Positions 1-8,649 of a stretch of 45,695 bases of DNA are shown here, piece by piece (within the stretch, counting starts at the first letter, position 1; every line of letters starts with the position of its first letter). The notes below the pieces were generated by a model that was not told the DNA's origin, did no database searches, and worked only from the letters and a program-made list of their open reading frames with translations. The stretch is from Streptomyces sp. CBMA156. GTDB lineage: Bacteria; Actinomycetota; Actinomycetes; Streptomycetales; Streptomycetaceae. The position numbers and the translations under genes were made by a program. The stretch spans positions 1 to 45,695 of the forward strand of contig NZ_MSJQ01000407.1 of NCBI RefSeq assembly GCF_014596515.1. The letters are read 5' to 3'.

Positions 1-834
1 GTGGTCACCTACGCCAGCCCCAACGCCCTCTCCGCCTACCACCGGCTCGGCCTCACCACCGACCTGGTCGGCAGTCACCTCGGCCGGGCCACCGCCGACC
101 TCGCCCCGCCGTCCCGCTCGGCCGTCCGCGCGGCGCTGGAGACCGCCCGGCGCTGGGGCCTGGAACGGCCCCCGCTGAAGGCCCCGCCGCGCCCGGCGGC
201 CAGGGCCGCACTCACCCCGGTCCAGGGCGTCAAGCTCGCCGACGGCCGCCCGCCGGTCGTCTACCGGGTGCCGACCGACGACAAGGTGGTCTTCCTGACC
301 GTCGACGACGGCGCCGAGAAGGACCCCGAGTTCTCCCGGATGGCCGAGGAACTGGGAATCCCGCTCAGCACCTACGTCTCCGACTACCTCGCCCGCGAGA
401 ACTACGACTACTTCCGCGACCTGCACGCCCAGGGCGTGGAGATCAACAACCACACGATCAACCACCGCAACCTGAAGGTCCTGGACTACGAGACCCAGCG
501 CCGGGAGATCTGCACCCAGCAGGACCAGCTGGAGCAGCAGATCGGCGTCCGCCCCCGGCTGTTCCGGCCGCCGTACGGCGAGTACAACGACGACACGCTG
601 CGCGCGGCGGCCTCCTGCGGGGTGCAGGCGGTGCCGCTGTGGAACGAGGAGGCCTTCCCCGACCACATGGAGTGGCGCTACGACGACCGGAAGCTGCACC
701 CGGGCGACATCATCCTGACCCACTTCCGGGGCACCGACATCTGGAAGGCCTCCATGCCTGACCTGCTGCGCAAGGTCGTCAACGACGTCACCGAACAGGG
801 CTTCGCCCTGGCCAGGCTGGACGACTACCTGTAG
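1..834 (+). CDS. Polysaccharide deacetylase family protein (5' end possibly outside window)
   Basis: The C-terminal two thirds is a NodB-homology (carbohydrate esterase 4) domain that removes acetyl groups from cell-wall or extracellular polysaccharides using a metal held by Asp-His-His. Visible motifs in order: TVDDG (about residues 99-103, the catalytic and metal Asp pair), NHTINH (about 149-154, metal histidines), RPPYGEYN (about 188-195) and LTHF (about 239-242). All expected motifs are present, so it is probably active. The frame is open from the first base and the GTG there may not be the true start; no signal peptide or anchor is visible, but one could be encoded upstream of the window. 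It converges on the next gene across a hairpin. The substrate cannot be told from sequence. Confidence 0.88.
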   Translation: MVTYASPNALSAYHRLGLTTDLVGSHLGRATADLAPPSRSAVRAALETARRWGLERPPLKAPPRPAARAALTPVQGVKLADGRPPVVYRVPTDDKVVFLTVDDGAEKDPEFSRMAEELGIPLSTYVSDYLARENYDYFRDLHAQGVEINNHTINHRNLKVLDYETQRREICTQQDQLEQQIGVRPRLFRPPYGEYNDDTLRAAASCGVQAVPLWNEEAFPDHMEWRYDDRKLHPGDIILTHFRGTDIWKASMPDLLRKVVNDVTEQGFALARLDDYL

Positions 835-837
835 CGC

Positions 838-864
838 GCCCCGCGGCGACCGCCGGGCGGGGGC
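838..864. terminator. Bidirectional hairpin between convergent genes
   Basis: GCCCCGC at 838-844 pairs with the G-rich arm at 857-864 (one bulged G), and an inner GGC/GCC pair closes a four-base loop. The 30-bp gap between two converging stop codons is almost entirely this stem. There is no long T run, as is usual in streptomycetes. Confidence 0.5.
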
Positions 865-1305
865 TCAGCCGAGCGAGAGGGCGTCGAGGTACACCCAGGC
901 GCCCTCGTACCGCACGAAGCGGCTGTTCTCGGTGAGGACGCCGGCCTCGCCGCCCTCGGTCCAGTGCGCCCGGAAGGCGACCGTGCCCTGGGCGTGGAAC
1001 GCGCCGCCCTCGGTGGTGACGCCCACCTCCAGTCCGGTCCAGCGCAGCGCCGGGTCGAAGTCGACCTCGGCGGGCCGGGTGTCCGGGTGCCAGGTGCGCA
1101 GCAGGTACGCCTCGTCCTGCGCGGCGAAGGCGCTGAACCGGGAGCGCATCAGGGACTCGGCGGTGGTGGCCGCCGTCTGGCCCCGGTGCAGCCGGCCGCA
1201 GCAGTCGCCGTAGGCGGCGGGCAGGCCGCACGGGCAGGGGGAGGAGGGCAGCAGCCGGGGCGCGGCGGCGCGGGGGGCGGGACGACGTCGGGACATGCCG
1301 TCCAT
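865..1305 (-). CDS. YchJ-like SEC-C motif protein (UPF0225 type)
   Basis: A small protein of about 146 residues. The N-terminal CPCGLPAAYGDCCG is a SEC-C type zinc motif (C-x-C then C-C). The rest resembles the NTF2-like YchJ fold, with the family signature AESLMRSRFSAFA and RTWHPDTRP, ending in a W-x-Y-x-DAL segment. Function in the family is unknown. Two in-frame ATGs (1305 and 1296) compete; the G-rich GGGTGGGGGA lies just upstream of the first and about 11 nt from the second, so the start is uncertain by three codons. It stands alone, convergent with the deacetylase and about 100 bp downstream of the monooxygenase on the same strand. Confidence 0.8.
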   Translation of the reverse strand: MDGMSRRRPAPRAAAPRLLPSSPCPCGLPAAYGDCCGRLHRGQTAATTAESLMRSRFSAFAAQDEAYLLRTWHPDTRPAEVDFDPALRWTGLEVGVTTEGGAFHAQGTVAFRAHWTEGGEAGVLTENSRFVRYEGAWVYLDALSLG

Positions 1306-1406
1306 TGTCCCCCACCCGTCGCGCGGCCCTCGGCCCGCCCGGCGCGGGGGCTGCGGGGCCGGCTCCGGACATCCGGCCGGACCGGGTGCCCCGCCGCGGT
1401 CCGGGC

Positions 1407-2951
1407 TCAGGGACGGGCGTCGCCGAACCAGGTGTGCAGGGCTCGCCGCAGTCCGTCCGGGTCCGTCCGGCCGGGCTCGACGGCCCAGGCGACGTAGCCG
1501 TCGGGGCGGAGCAGGAGCGCGCCGGCCGGAGGCTGCGGGCAGTCGGCCGGCACCAGGTCCACCCGGTCCTTCCAGCCGGCCGCCAGGTCCGCGAGCGGGA
1601 GGCGCCCGCCGCTGAGGTCGATGAGCAACGGGCGTGCGGTGCGGGCGAGTTCGGCGATCCGGACCGGCCCGTCCGGGGTGGTGGCCGTGAGCTCGGGAAC
1701 GAAGCGCCCGGCGAGCGGGTGGGGGCAGCCGACGTCGTAGCGCACGTCGCTGCCCGCCATCAGCGCGGCGATCCGGGCGAGGTTGTCCGGGTGCGCCAGC
1801 AGCTCGCCGAACAGGGCGCGCACCGCGGTGGTGTCGGGGCCGGGGGCCATCAGGGCCATCTGGGCCTGGGAGTGCATGAACACCCGCTCGCCGACCGGGT
1901 GGCGTTCGCGGTGGTAGCTGTCCAGCAGACCGGGCGGGGCCCAGCCGTGGAGTTCGGCGGCGAGCTTCCAGCCGAGGTTGGCGGCGTCCTGGAGGCCGAG
2001 GTTGAGGCCGGGGCCGCCGGTCGCGGCGTGGACGTGGGCGGCGTCGCCGACCAGCAGCACGCGGCCCCGCCGGTAGCTGTCGGCGAGCCGGGTGTTGTGG
2101 CCGACCTGGCGGCGCGGGGTGAACGTTCCCGGCGTGCGGGCCTGGGTGAGCGCCAGGTCGGCGCCGGTCACCCGGTGGATGCTGGCGCGCAGCTCGGCCA
2201 GGGTCAGCGGCACGGTCTCGTCCACCGGCGCTGCGCCCCACTCCAGTGTGGCGACCATGGTGGCGTCCGGGGTGAAGGGGGCGAGGGCGATGACGCCGTG
2301 CTCGGTCCTGGTGTGGGTGAACGGGCGGAACGGGACGGGGCAGCCGGGCAGCAGGAAGTCGCCGTCGGCGGTCCTGCGCACGTCCTCAGGGAGCAGCACG
2401 TGGGCGATCCGCGAGACCGGATCGGTCGAGGTCACCCCGGGGAAGCCGATCCCGGCGAGCTTGCGGACGGTGCTGCGGCCGCCGTCCGCGCCGACCAGGT
2501 AGCGGGTGCGCAGCTGCTCGTCGCCCGTCGGGCCCCGGAGTCCGATCGTCACGCCGGCCTCGTCCTGGGTGAAGCCGGTGACCTCGTGGCCGTGGCGTAC
2601 GGTGACGCCGAGGTCGCGGGCGCGTTCCTCCAGCACCTCCTCGATCCGGTGCTGCCGCACGGGCAGGGTGTGCAGCGGGTTCTCGTCGAGCAGGTGCAGG
2701 TCCAGCGGAAAGGCGCCGAACACGAAGCGGGGCGTGGGCCGGGGTGCGCCCGGGGCGCCGCGGAGCGGCTCGTACAGGCCGCGGTGGTCGAGCAGCCGGT
2801 TCACCTGGCCGACCAGCCCGTTGGCCTTCTGGACCGGTACGCGTCCGGGCAGCCGCTCCAGCACGACCGGTCGGATTCCGGCGAGCGCCAGTTCGCAGGC
2901 CAGCAGCAGCCCGTTCGGGCCCGCGCCGGCGATGACGACGTCGTGGATCAT
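1407..2951 (-). CDS. FAD-dependent aromatic monooxygenase (PheA/TfdB type)
   Basis: 514 residues, the usual length for single-component flavin hydroxylases of the rifampicin-monooxygenase / polyketide-hydroxylase group. The Rossmann GxGxxG is GAGPNGLL at residues 8-15, the DG motif is VGADGGRST near 155-165, and the GD motif is LLVGDAAHVHAATGGPGLN near 270-290. The C-terminal 100 residues form the thioredoxin-like tail typical of the group. It should use NADPH, FAD and O2 to hydroxylate an aromatic or drug-like substrate. The ATG at 2951 has GGGGGAG about 8 nt upstream. The gene lies 28 nt behind a TetR gene in an apparent operon, so a role in detoxifying a ligand sensed by that TetR is a reasonable inference; the substrate is unknown. 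Confidence 0.88.
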   Translation of the reverse strand: MIHDVVIAGAGPNGLLLACELALAGIRPVVLERLPGRVPVQKANGLVGQVNRLLDHRGLYEPLRGAPGAPRPTPRFVFGAFPLDLHLLDENPLHTLPVRQHRIEEVLEERARDLGVTVRHGHEVTGFTQDEAGVTIGLRGPTGDEQLRTRYLVGADGGRSTVRKLAGIGFPGVTSTDPVSRIAHVLLPEDVRRTADGDFLLPGCPVPFRPFTHTRTEHGVIALAPFTPDATMVATLEWGAAPVDETVPLTLAELRASIHRVTGADLALTQARTPGTFTPRRQVGHNTRLADSYRRGRVLLVGDAAHVHAATGGPGLNLGLQDAANLGWKLAAELHGWAPPGLLDSYHRERHPVGERVFMHSQAQMALMAPGPDTTAVRALFGELLAHPDNLARIAALMAGSDVRYDVGCPHPLAGRFVPELTATTPDGPVRIAELARTARPLLIDLSGGRLPLADLAAGWKDRVDLVPADCPQPPAGALLLRPDGYVAWAVEPGRTDPDGLRRALHTWFGDARP

Positions 2952-2979
2952 CTCGAACTCCCCCTCTGGGACCATGGGT

Positions 2980-3594
2980 TCAGTGTGACGAAGGGTCCGG
3001 CAGCCCGGTTGCCAGCTGGCGCAGCGCCTCCGCGAGCAGCGACTGGTAGGGCACCGGCGGGTCGGCGGTGAGGTACTGGTCGTTGGCGGCCCTGACCGCG
3101 GCCAGCGAGGCCGCGGCGACCAGCTTCGGGTAGAGGTCCAGGTCCGGGTCGGTGCCGGTCCGGGCGGCCACCGCGGCCGCGAGTTCGGCCTCGGCACCCG
3201 CCCCGCCGCGTGTCAGCTCGGCCTGGAGCGCCGGCTCGCGCAGCAGCAGCCGTACGGCGGCGGTCCACTGCCGGTCCGGCTGTCCGGGCAGGTCGCCGAA
3301 CGGGGCGAGCAGGGCCAGGGTGAGCGCCTCCCAGAGCGGTTCCCCGGAGGGCCGTTCCCGCAGCGCCTCGGCCGACCGGTGGATGCGGTCGCGCTGCCGG
3401 TGAACGATCGCCTCGGCCTTGCTGGAGAAGTAGTTGTTGTACGTGCGGGGGGAGACTCCGGCGGCGGCCGCGATGTCCTCCACCCGCACGTTCTCCAGCC
3501 CCCGCTCCGCCGCCAGGCGCAGTGCCGCCCAGCTGAGTGCCTCCCGCGTCGCGGCCTTCTTCCGTTCCCGCAGCCCGGGCTGACCCTTCGTCAT
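2980..3594 (-). CDS. TetR-family regulator of the monooxygenase operon
   Basis: 204 residues with an N-terminal helix-turn-helix: TREALSWAALRLAAERGLEN followed by VEDIAAAAGVSPRTYNNYF at about residues 38-56. The recognition helix ends in the typical YNNYF-x-SK form. The C-terminal ligand domain is not assignable to a known effector. It is the first gene of a two-gene unit with the flavin monooxygenase, and two palindromes lie within 55 bp upstream of its start, so it probably represses itself and the enzyme gene. The start at 3594 gives the family-typical spacing before the HTH. Confidence 0.88.
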   Translation of the reverse strand: MTKGQPGLRERKKAATREALSWAALRLAAERGLENVRVEDIAAAAGVSPRTYNNYFSSKAEAIVHRQRDRIHRSAEALRERPSGEPLWEALTLALLAPFGDLPGQPDRQWTAAVRLLLREPALQAELTRGGAGAEAELAAAVAARTGTDPDLDLYPKLVAAASLAAVRAANDQYLTADPPVPYQSLLAEALRQLATGLPDPSSH

Positions 3595-3617
3595 GGGCTC
3601 CACTGTCCCGGAAAAGG

Positions 3618-3647
3618 TGCGTGTCACGCAATAGTGCGTGGCACGCA
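3618..3647. promoter_or_regulatory. Twin palindromic operator for the TetR/monooxygenase operon
   Basis: TGCGTG-T-CACGCA (3618-3630) and TGCGTG-G-CACGCA (3635-3647) are two perfect 6-bp palindromes around one central base, 17 bp centre to centre. They sit 24-53 bp upstream of the TetR start. TetR dimers commonly bind palindromes of this kind; use by this TetR is inferred from position. Confidence 0.75.
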
Positions 3648-3798
3648 AGTTTTTCCCGGCGCGACGGGCTGTGGCGAGCCGCCCGCCACCTGCGGTTCGT
3701 CGCTGATAGTAGTTGCCTGGTCGCGGAGCGATCCCCGTCGGGAGCCCGTCCCCGCAGGCTTTCCGGCAGGACGACTCGACAGGACTTGAGGAGCGGTC

Positions 3799-4200
3799 AT
3801 GGGTGGCAGACAGCGTCCGCCGAGAGCGCGGGCCCCTCGCCAGGGCAGGCCCGCCGGCGGCGGTGCCCGGGTGAACTCCCGCGCGGCGTTCGCCCGCATC
3901 GAGGGATTCCTGGCCTGGGAGGCGGAGGTCGCGGCGGCCGAGCGGGACGCCCGCGCGTTCGCCGCGCAGTTCCCGTGGCTGCCCGCGGCGGAGCGGGAGA
4001 TCCTCGAACAGGCCTACGCCGCCGACCGGTTGCGCTACGCCGAGGAGGTCGTGGACCGGGCGGTCGAGCGCTGCCGGCGGCTGGCCGCCAGGTACCGGGT
4101 CGAGTGCCGCCGGATCTGCGCCCGCTGGGCGGCGCTCTGCCTCTCCGTGGCCCTGGTCGCGGCGCTGTTCGCCGTCGTCCCGGCCGTCCTGGGCGGCTGA
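3799..4200 (+). CDS. Small protein with a C-terminal membrane segment
   Basis: 133 residues. The N-terminus is Arg/Pro/Gly rich and basic. Residues about 30-105 are Ala/Glu/Arg rich, strongly helical and possibly coiled-coil. Residues about 111-131 form a single hydrophobic helix (ALCLSVALVAALFAVVPAVL). This predicts a tail-anchored or single-pass membrane protein with its bulk in the cytoplasm. The ATG has GAGGAG five bases upstream, so the start is good. I do not recognise the family. It is divergent from the TetR gene and converges on qcrB over a strong terminator. Confidence 0.7.
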   Translation: MGGRQRPPRARAPRQGRPAGGGARVNSRAAFARIEGFLAWEAEVAAAERDARAFAAQFPWLPAAEREILEQAYAADRLRYAEEVVDRAVERCRRLAARYRVECRRICARWAALCLSVALVAALFAVVPAVLGG

Positions 4201-4219
4201 GCGCCGCCCCGCACGACGA

Positions 4220-4253
4220 GGGCCCGCTGTGCCGGTTCCGGCGCAGCGGGCCC
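4220..4253. terminator. Strong bidirectional terminator
   Basis: GGGCCCGCTG (4220-4229) pairs perfectly with CAGCGGGCCC (4244-4253), with a further GCC/GGC pair inside and a GGTTCC loop. It lies between two converging genes (stops at 4200 and 4272) and can serve both. Confidence 0.85.
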
Positions 4254-4271
4254 CTTCGGTGCCGGCGGGTG

Positions 4272-5927
4272 TCAGTGGTGGCCGTGGCCGCTGCTGATCT
4301 CCTCGTGCTCCTCGGCGGTGGGCTTGGAGATCTGGCTGTACTTGCCGTAGAAGCCGCGGGAGAGCTTCACCCGCGCGCGGGTCCACAGCCCGGCCTTGCG
4401 GGCCACCCCGTTCTCGTCGACCTCGGGCGGCAGCTCCGACGGCTGCGGCTGGTCGTGCGAGGTGAGGGTGTAGAGGCGGCCCTGCGGCAGCGGGGCGTGC
4501 ACCTCGACGAACTCGCCGTGCTGGAGCCGGTTGATGACGCCGGTCTCCCGGCCGTGCAGGACCTTCTCCTTGTCCCGCCGCTGGAGGCCGAGGCACCACC
4601 GCTTGGCGATCACGAAGACGACCACCGGCACGGTGAAGAAGCCGGCCCGCACCGCGTAGGTGATCGCGTTGATCGAGAGGTGGAAGTGGGTGGCCAGCAG
4701 GTCGTTGCCGCCACCGGCCAGCAGGAGCAGGTAGAGGCTGATCCAGGCCGCGCCGAAGGCGGTGCGGACCGGGGCGTTGCGCGGCCGGTCGGCGATGTGG
4801 TGCTCGCCGCGGTCCCCGGTGATCCAGGCCTCCAGGAACGGGTAGCACCAGATGGCCAGCAGCACGGTCGGGAAGACCATCAGCGGGACGAACACCCCGA
4901 GGTTGAGGGTGTGCCCGCCCCAGACGCTGATCTCCCAGCCGGGCATCACGCGGATCAGGCCCTCGGAGAAGCCCATGTACCAGTCCGGCTGGGCGTTGGT
5001 GGTCACCTGGTCCGGACGGTACGGGCCGTACATCCAGATCGGGTTGACCGTGGCGATCGCGGCCATCACCGCGACCACGCCGAAGACCAGGAAGAAGAAG
5101 CCGCCCGCCTTGGCCGTGTAGACCGGCAGCAGGGGCATGCCGACCACGTTCCTGTTGGTCCGTCCGGGCCCGGCGAACTGGGTGTGCTTGTGGTAGAAGA
5201 CCAGGATCAGGTGCGCCGCGAGCAGGCCCACCATGATCCCGGGGATCAGCAGGACGTGGACGGTGAACAGCCGGGGGATGATGTCGGTGCCGGGGAACTC
5301 GCCGCCGTAGAGGAAGAACTGAAGGTACGTCCCGACGATCGGGACGGCGAGGACGGCGCCCTCCATGAAGCGGATGCCGGTGCCGGAGAGCAGGTCGTCC
5401 GGCAGCGAGTAGCCCATGAAGCCGTCGAACATGCCGAGGATCAGCAGCAGCGCCCCGAAGACCCAGTTGATCTCGCGCGGCTTGCGGAACGCGCCGGTGA
5501 AGAAGACCCGCATCATGTGGGTCAGCATCGAGGCGACGAAGACGATTGCGGCCCAGTGGTGGATCTGGCGCATCAGCAGGCCGCCGCGCACGTCGAAGCT
5601 GATCTTCACCGTCGAGGAGAAGGCCTCGGACATCGGGATGCCCTTGAGCGGGACGTACGACCCGTCGTAGACGACCTCGCCCATGCTCGGCACGAAGAAC
5701 AGGGTGAGCCAGACGCCGGTCAGGATGATGATGACGAAGGTGTAGAGCGCGATCTCACCCAGCATGAAGGACCAGTGGTCGGGAAAGATCTTGCGCAGAT
5801 TGGCCTTGGCCAGGGAGTAGATGCCGAGCCGGCCGTCCGTCCAGTCGGCCAGGGCCTCGGCCTTGTTGGCGGGCTCGGCGCGCGTGCTGGTCTCCGGTCC
5901 CGGCTGCGACTGCTGGTCGGTTCTCAC
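4272..5927 (-). CDS. qcrB: Cytochrome b subunit of the bc1 complex, orphan paralogue
   Basis: 551 residues, matching actinobacterial QcrB, the quinol-oxidising membrane subunit of the bcc complex. It shows the N-terminal DWTDGRLGIYSLAKANLRKIFPD segment in pieces, heme-ligand histidines in RQIHHWAA (123/124) and THMMR (137), a second pair near 224 (TVHVLL) and 239 (AAHLI), the quinol-site PDWY at about 314-317, and a C-terminal GHGHH tail. Eight or nine membrane helices are visible. GTG start with GGGGAG six bases upstream. In actinomycetes qcrB normally follows qcrC and qcrA and lies near the ctaC/E genes; here neither neighbour is present, so this is probably a second copy. It looks intact, with all ligand positions kept. 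It may replace the main subunit under some condition, but that is inference. Confidence 0.93.
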   Translation of the reverse strand: MRTDQQSQPGPETSTRAEPANKAEALADWTDGRLGIYSLAKANLRKIFPDHWSFMLGEIALYTFVIIILTGVWLTLFFVPSMGEVVYDGSYVPLKGIPMSEAFSSTVKISFDVRGGLLMRQIHHWAAIVFVASMLTHMMRVFFTGAFRKPREINWVFGALLLILGMFDGFMGYSLPDDLLSGTGIRFMEGAVLAVPIVGTYLQFFLYGGEFPGTDIIPRLFTVHVLLIPGIMVGLLAAHLILVFYHKHTQFAGPGRTNRNVVGMPLLPVYTAKAGGFFFLVFGVVAVMAAIATVNPIWMYGPYRPDQVTTNAQPDWYMGFSEGLIRVMPGWEISVWGGHTLNLGVFVPLMVFPTVLLAIWCYPFLEAWITGDRGEHHIADRPRNAPVRTAFGAAWISLYLLLLAGGGNDLLATHFHLSINAITYAVRAGFFTVPVVVFVIAKRWCLGLQRRDKEKVLHGRETGVINRLQHGEFVEVHAPLPQGRLYTLTSHDQPQPSELPPEVDENGVARKAGLWTRARVKLSRGFYGKYSQISKPTAEEHEEISSGHGHH

Positions 5928-6301
5928 GACGGGCTCCCCGGCGTCCTCGGCATGCCGTGCTGGAGGCCCGCCGGCGGGAACGCGGGCCGGCGAAGTGTTG
6001 TGATCATGGGACCTCTCGATACGGGGCCGCCGGCCGGACCGGCGCGCGGACCGGGTGTTCCGCTGGACCCGTTGCTCAGGGTGATGGATCGCTTACTCTG
6101 TCATGCTGTCGGCAGGGGGCCGACTGTGCACGTCCATCGGCCCGTCAGGCCGCTCGTGTCGGGCCGGACGAGGGCCCTGACGCCCGATCGGCTGGCCGCC
6201 GGTCGGCCCAACGGGCGCCGATGCTGCGGTCGAGTGCCGCTGAACCGTTTCGGCGCGCGCCGCGTCCGGGGGTCGTACGGTCCGGGGCCTACGCTGCGCC
6301 A
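5928..6301. other. Intergenic region between divergent qcrB and a small gene
   Basis: No protein-like frame with a start and ribosome site was found on either strand. It must hold the qcrB promoter. A TACGCT hexamer at 6290-6295, six bases before the ATG at 6302, could be the -10 box of a leaderless transcript for the downstream small gene. No long repeat or hairpin stands out. Confidence 0.5.
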
Positions 6302-6628
6302 ATGGTGGATCACCGTGAACTCTTCGAGGACGTCACCGAGGCCCTCGCCCGCGCCGGGTTCGACACCGGTCCAGGCTCCTCACCACTGTGGATCGACCGC
6401 CACCCCGAGGGCGTGGTGGTCGGCTGGACGCCGGGCGCGGAGCCCGGGGGGCCGCCCTCCCGGGAGGCGCTCGCGGCGCTGAGCGGCGCGGCCGCGGTCG
6501 TGCTGCGCGAGCGCGGGTACCTGGTCTCGGGGACCGAGGAGGGCGATCTGCTGGTGCGCTCCGCCGAACCGGTGACGGTTCCCGACGCGCCCGAGCCGGA
6601 GCCGGTGCCGGAGCAGTGGTGGGGGTGA
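6302..6628 (+). CDS. Small hypothetical protein
   Basis: 108 residues, acidic, with a C-terminal Pro/Glu tail ending in QWWG. The opening VDHRELFEDVTEALARAGF is helical and the middle has alternating hydrophobics. The family is not recognised; similar short proteins are common in streptomycetes and lack a known role. No Shine-Dalgarno is visible, but a TACGCT box lies six bases before the ATG, consistent with leaderless translation. GTG codons elsewhere in frame are possible alternative starts. The third-position GC bias supports real coding. Confidence is moderate because the gene is short. Confidence 0.6.
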   Translation: MVDHRELFEDVTEALARAGFDTGPGSSPLWIDRHPEGVVVGWTPGAEPGGPPSREALAALSGAAAVVLRERGYLVSGTEEGDLLVRSAEPVTVPDAPEPEPVPEQWWG

Positions 6629-7011
6629 CGCGGGCCGCCTGACGGCTTCGTCGACTGTGCCGTGTCGGAGCTGTGCCGTGCAGGGCCGGCCACGGTTCGC
6701 GCGGCGTGTGGCCGGGGCCTCGGGCGGTGCGGACCGGTGGTGCCGGGCCGGGGCCGGACCCGCCGGGCCGGTGGTTCGATCCGTGGGTCGGCGACGGTCG
6801 GTACCTTGGCTCGGCAGCGCCCGTCGGCGGCTTGTGGCGCGGCAGGAGGGCGCTCCGGCCCGCCCCGGGCGTGCTCCGGGTGCGTTCCCGGGGCCGGTCC
6901 GCGTCGGCCACCGCTTTCGCGCGGTGCTTCGCGGGCGTACGGTGGCCACACGGTGGCACGCCGCCGGGTGGGCCGCCTGGTCAGTGTCGGCACGCCCCGC
7001 CGGAGGCCGTT
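6629..7011. other. Intergenic region before the gltD-like gene
   Basis: 383 bp of very GC-rich sequence. Several frames stay open but none has a recognisable product or ribosome site, so I treat them as compositional. The only clear signal is CGGAGG at 7001-7006, the ribosome site of the following gene. Confidence 0.5.
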
Positions 7012-8562
7012 GTGGCAGACCGGATGGCCTTCTTCACCACCCCGCGCGCGGAGCGGGCGCGACGGGACGCGCGGGAGCGGCTCGGGGACTGGCGCGAGGT
7101 GTACCGGCCGGGTTCGCTGCTGCCGATGGTGGGCAGCCAGGCGGGTCGGTGCATGGACTGCGGACTGCCCTTCTGCCACAGCGCCTGTCCGCTGGGGAAC
7201 CTGGTGCCGGAGTGGAACCAGCTGGTGGCCGAGTCGGGGACGGGCGAGCCGTCGGGTGCGGGAGTGGGACCGGGGCCGGGCAGGGGACCGGGCGCGGACG
7301 CGGGGGCGGATTGGCGGGCGGCCGCGGCGCGGCTGCTGGCGACCAACAACTTCCCCGAGTTCACCGGGCGGCTCTGCCCGGCGCCCTGCGAGAGCGCCTG
7401 CGTGCTGGCGATCGACGGCGCGCCGGTGACGATCAAGAACGTGGAGCTGGCGATCGCGGACCGGGCCTGGGCGGAGGGCTGGGACGGGCCGCGGCCACCC
7501 GAACGGCCCGAGCGGGCCGGCGGGCGACGGGTCGCGGTGATCGGCTCGGGCCCGGCCGGGCTGGCCGCCGCCCAGCAGCTCACCAGGGCCGGGCACGCCA
7601 CCACGGTGTACGAGCGGGCCGACCGCGCGGGCGGGCTGCTGCGGTACGGCATCCCGCCGTTCCGGCTGGAGAAGCACCGGCTGGAGCGCCGGCTGGACCA
7701 GCTGCGGGCCGAGGGCACCGCCTTCCGCACCGGGGTGTGGGTCGGCCGGGACGTCCCGGGCGAGGAACTGCGGGCCGGGTACGACGCGGTGGTGGTCGCG
7801 GTCGGCGCGACCGCGGGCCGGGAGCTGCCGGTGCCGGGGCGTGAACTGCCCGGCGTGCACCAGGCGATGGAGTACCTGACCTGGGCGAACCGGGTGGACG
7901 AGGGCGACCGCCCGGCCTCGCCGGTGTCCGCCGAGGGGCGGCACGTGGTGATCGTCGGCGGTGGGGACACGGCGGCGGACTGCCTGGGCACGGCGCTGCG
8001 CCAGCACGCCGCCTCGGTCACCCAGCTGGACATCAACCCCCGCCCGGCGGAGGACCGGCCGCCCGGGCAGCCCTGGCCGGTCCACCCCAAGGTGTACCGG
8101 GAGACCACCTCGCACGAGGAGTCCGGCGCCGCGGAGGCCGGGCCCAGGCTGTTCGCCGCGGCCACCGTGGGCTTCGAGCCGGGCCCGGACGGCCGGCTGG
8201 CCGCCGTCCGCTTCGCCGAGGCCGAACCCGGCGACCGCAGCCCCCGGGCGGGCACCGCGCGGAGCCTGCCGGCGCAACTGGCGCTGCTCGCGCTGGGGTT
8301 CACCGGGCCGGAGCCGGACCGGCGGCTGTTCGGCCAACTCGGCCTGGCCATCGGGTCGGAGGGCACTCTGGCGAGGGACGACGGGTTCGCCACGGCGGCG
8401 GAGGGCGTGTTCGTCGCGGGGGACGCCGGGCGCGGGCAGTCGCTGATCGTCTGGGCGATCGCGGAGGGCCGGGCGGTGGCGGCGGCGGTGGACCGGTACC
8501 TGCGGGGGCGGACGGAGCTGCCGGCGCCGATCGCGGCCTCGGCGCGGGCGCTCACGGTGTGA
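7012..8562 (+). CDS. gltD: Glutamate synthase small-subunit-like FAD/FeS oxidoreductase
   Basis: 516 residues of the GltD family, which passes electrons from NADPH through FAD and FeS clusters. The N-terminal FeS region has CMDCGLPFC..C (about residues 45-60) and RLCPAPCESAC (about 121-131). The FAD-binding site is VAVIGSGPAGLAAAQ (about 174-188), the NADPH site is VVIVGGGDTAADC (about 313-325), and the C-terminal FAD motif VFVAGDAGRGQSLIVWAI is intact. Between the Cys groups, about residues 78-100, is a Gly/Pro-rich low-complexity insert not seen in typical GltD. The large subunit gltB, normally adjacent, is absent. GTG start with GGAGG five bases upstream; an ATG four codons later is an alternative. 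It may be a paralogue serving another reductase; that is inference. Confidence 0.85.
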   Translation: MADRMAFFTTPRAERARRDARERLGDWREVYRPGSLLPMVGSQAGRCMDCGLPFCHSACPLGNLVPEWNQLVAESGTGEPSGAGVGPGPGRGPGADAGADWRAAAARLLATNNFPEFTGRLCPAPCESACVLAIDGAPVTIKNVELAIADRAWAEGWDGPRPPERPERAGGRRVAVIGSGPAGLAAAQQLTRAGHATTVYERADRAGGLLRYGIPPFRLEKHRLERRLDQLRAEGTAFRTGVWVGRDVPGEELRAGYDAVVVAVGATAGRELPVPGRELPGVHQAMEYLTWANRVDEGDRPASPVSAEGRHVVIVGGGDTAADCLGTALRQHAASVTQLDINPRPAEDRPPGQPWPVHPKVYRETTSHEESGAAEAGPRLFAAATVGFEPGPDGRLAAVRFAEAEPGDRSPRAGTARSLPAQLALLALGFTGPEPDRRLFGQLGLAIGSEGTLARDDGFATAAEGVFVAGDAGRGQSLIVWAIAEGRAVAAAVDRYLRGRTELPAPIAASARALTV

Positions 8563-8649
8563 GTCCGGGAGCTGCCCGCGCCGGGCCGGGGTGGGGGTGG
8601 GTCGGTGAGCTGTGGTTCGGCGGGGCGGTGGGCCGGGATGGGTCCGTCG

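Noticed and set aside
3537..6482. Long plus-strand frame of about 980 codons
   Set aside because: It is antisense to qcrB and to part of the TetR gene. Composition is Arg/Gly/His-rich without motifs; such frames arise from high third-position GC.
5957..6628. Longer version of the small protein starting at 5957
   Set aside because: The added 115 residues are Arg/Ala/Gly-rich with no ribosome site and would leave no room for promoters between the divergent genes.
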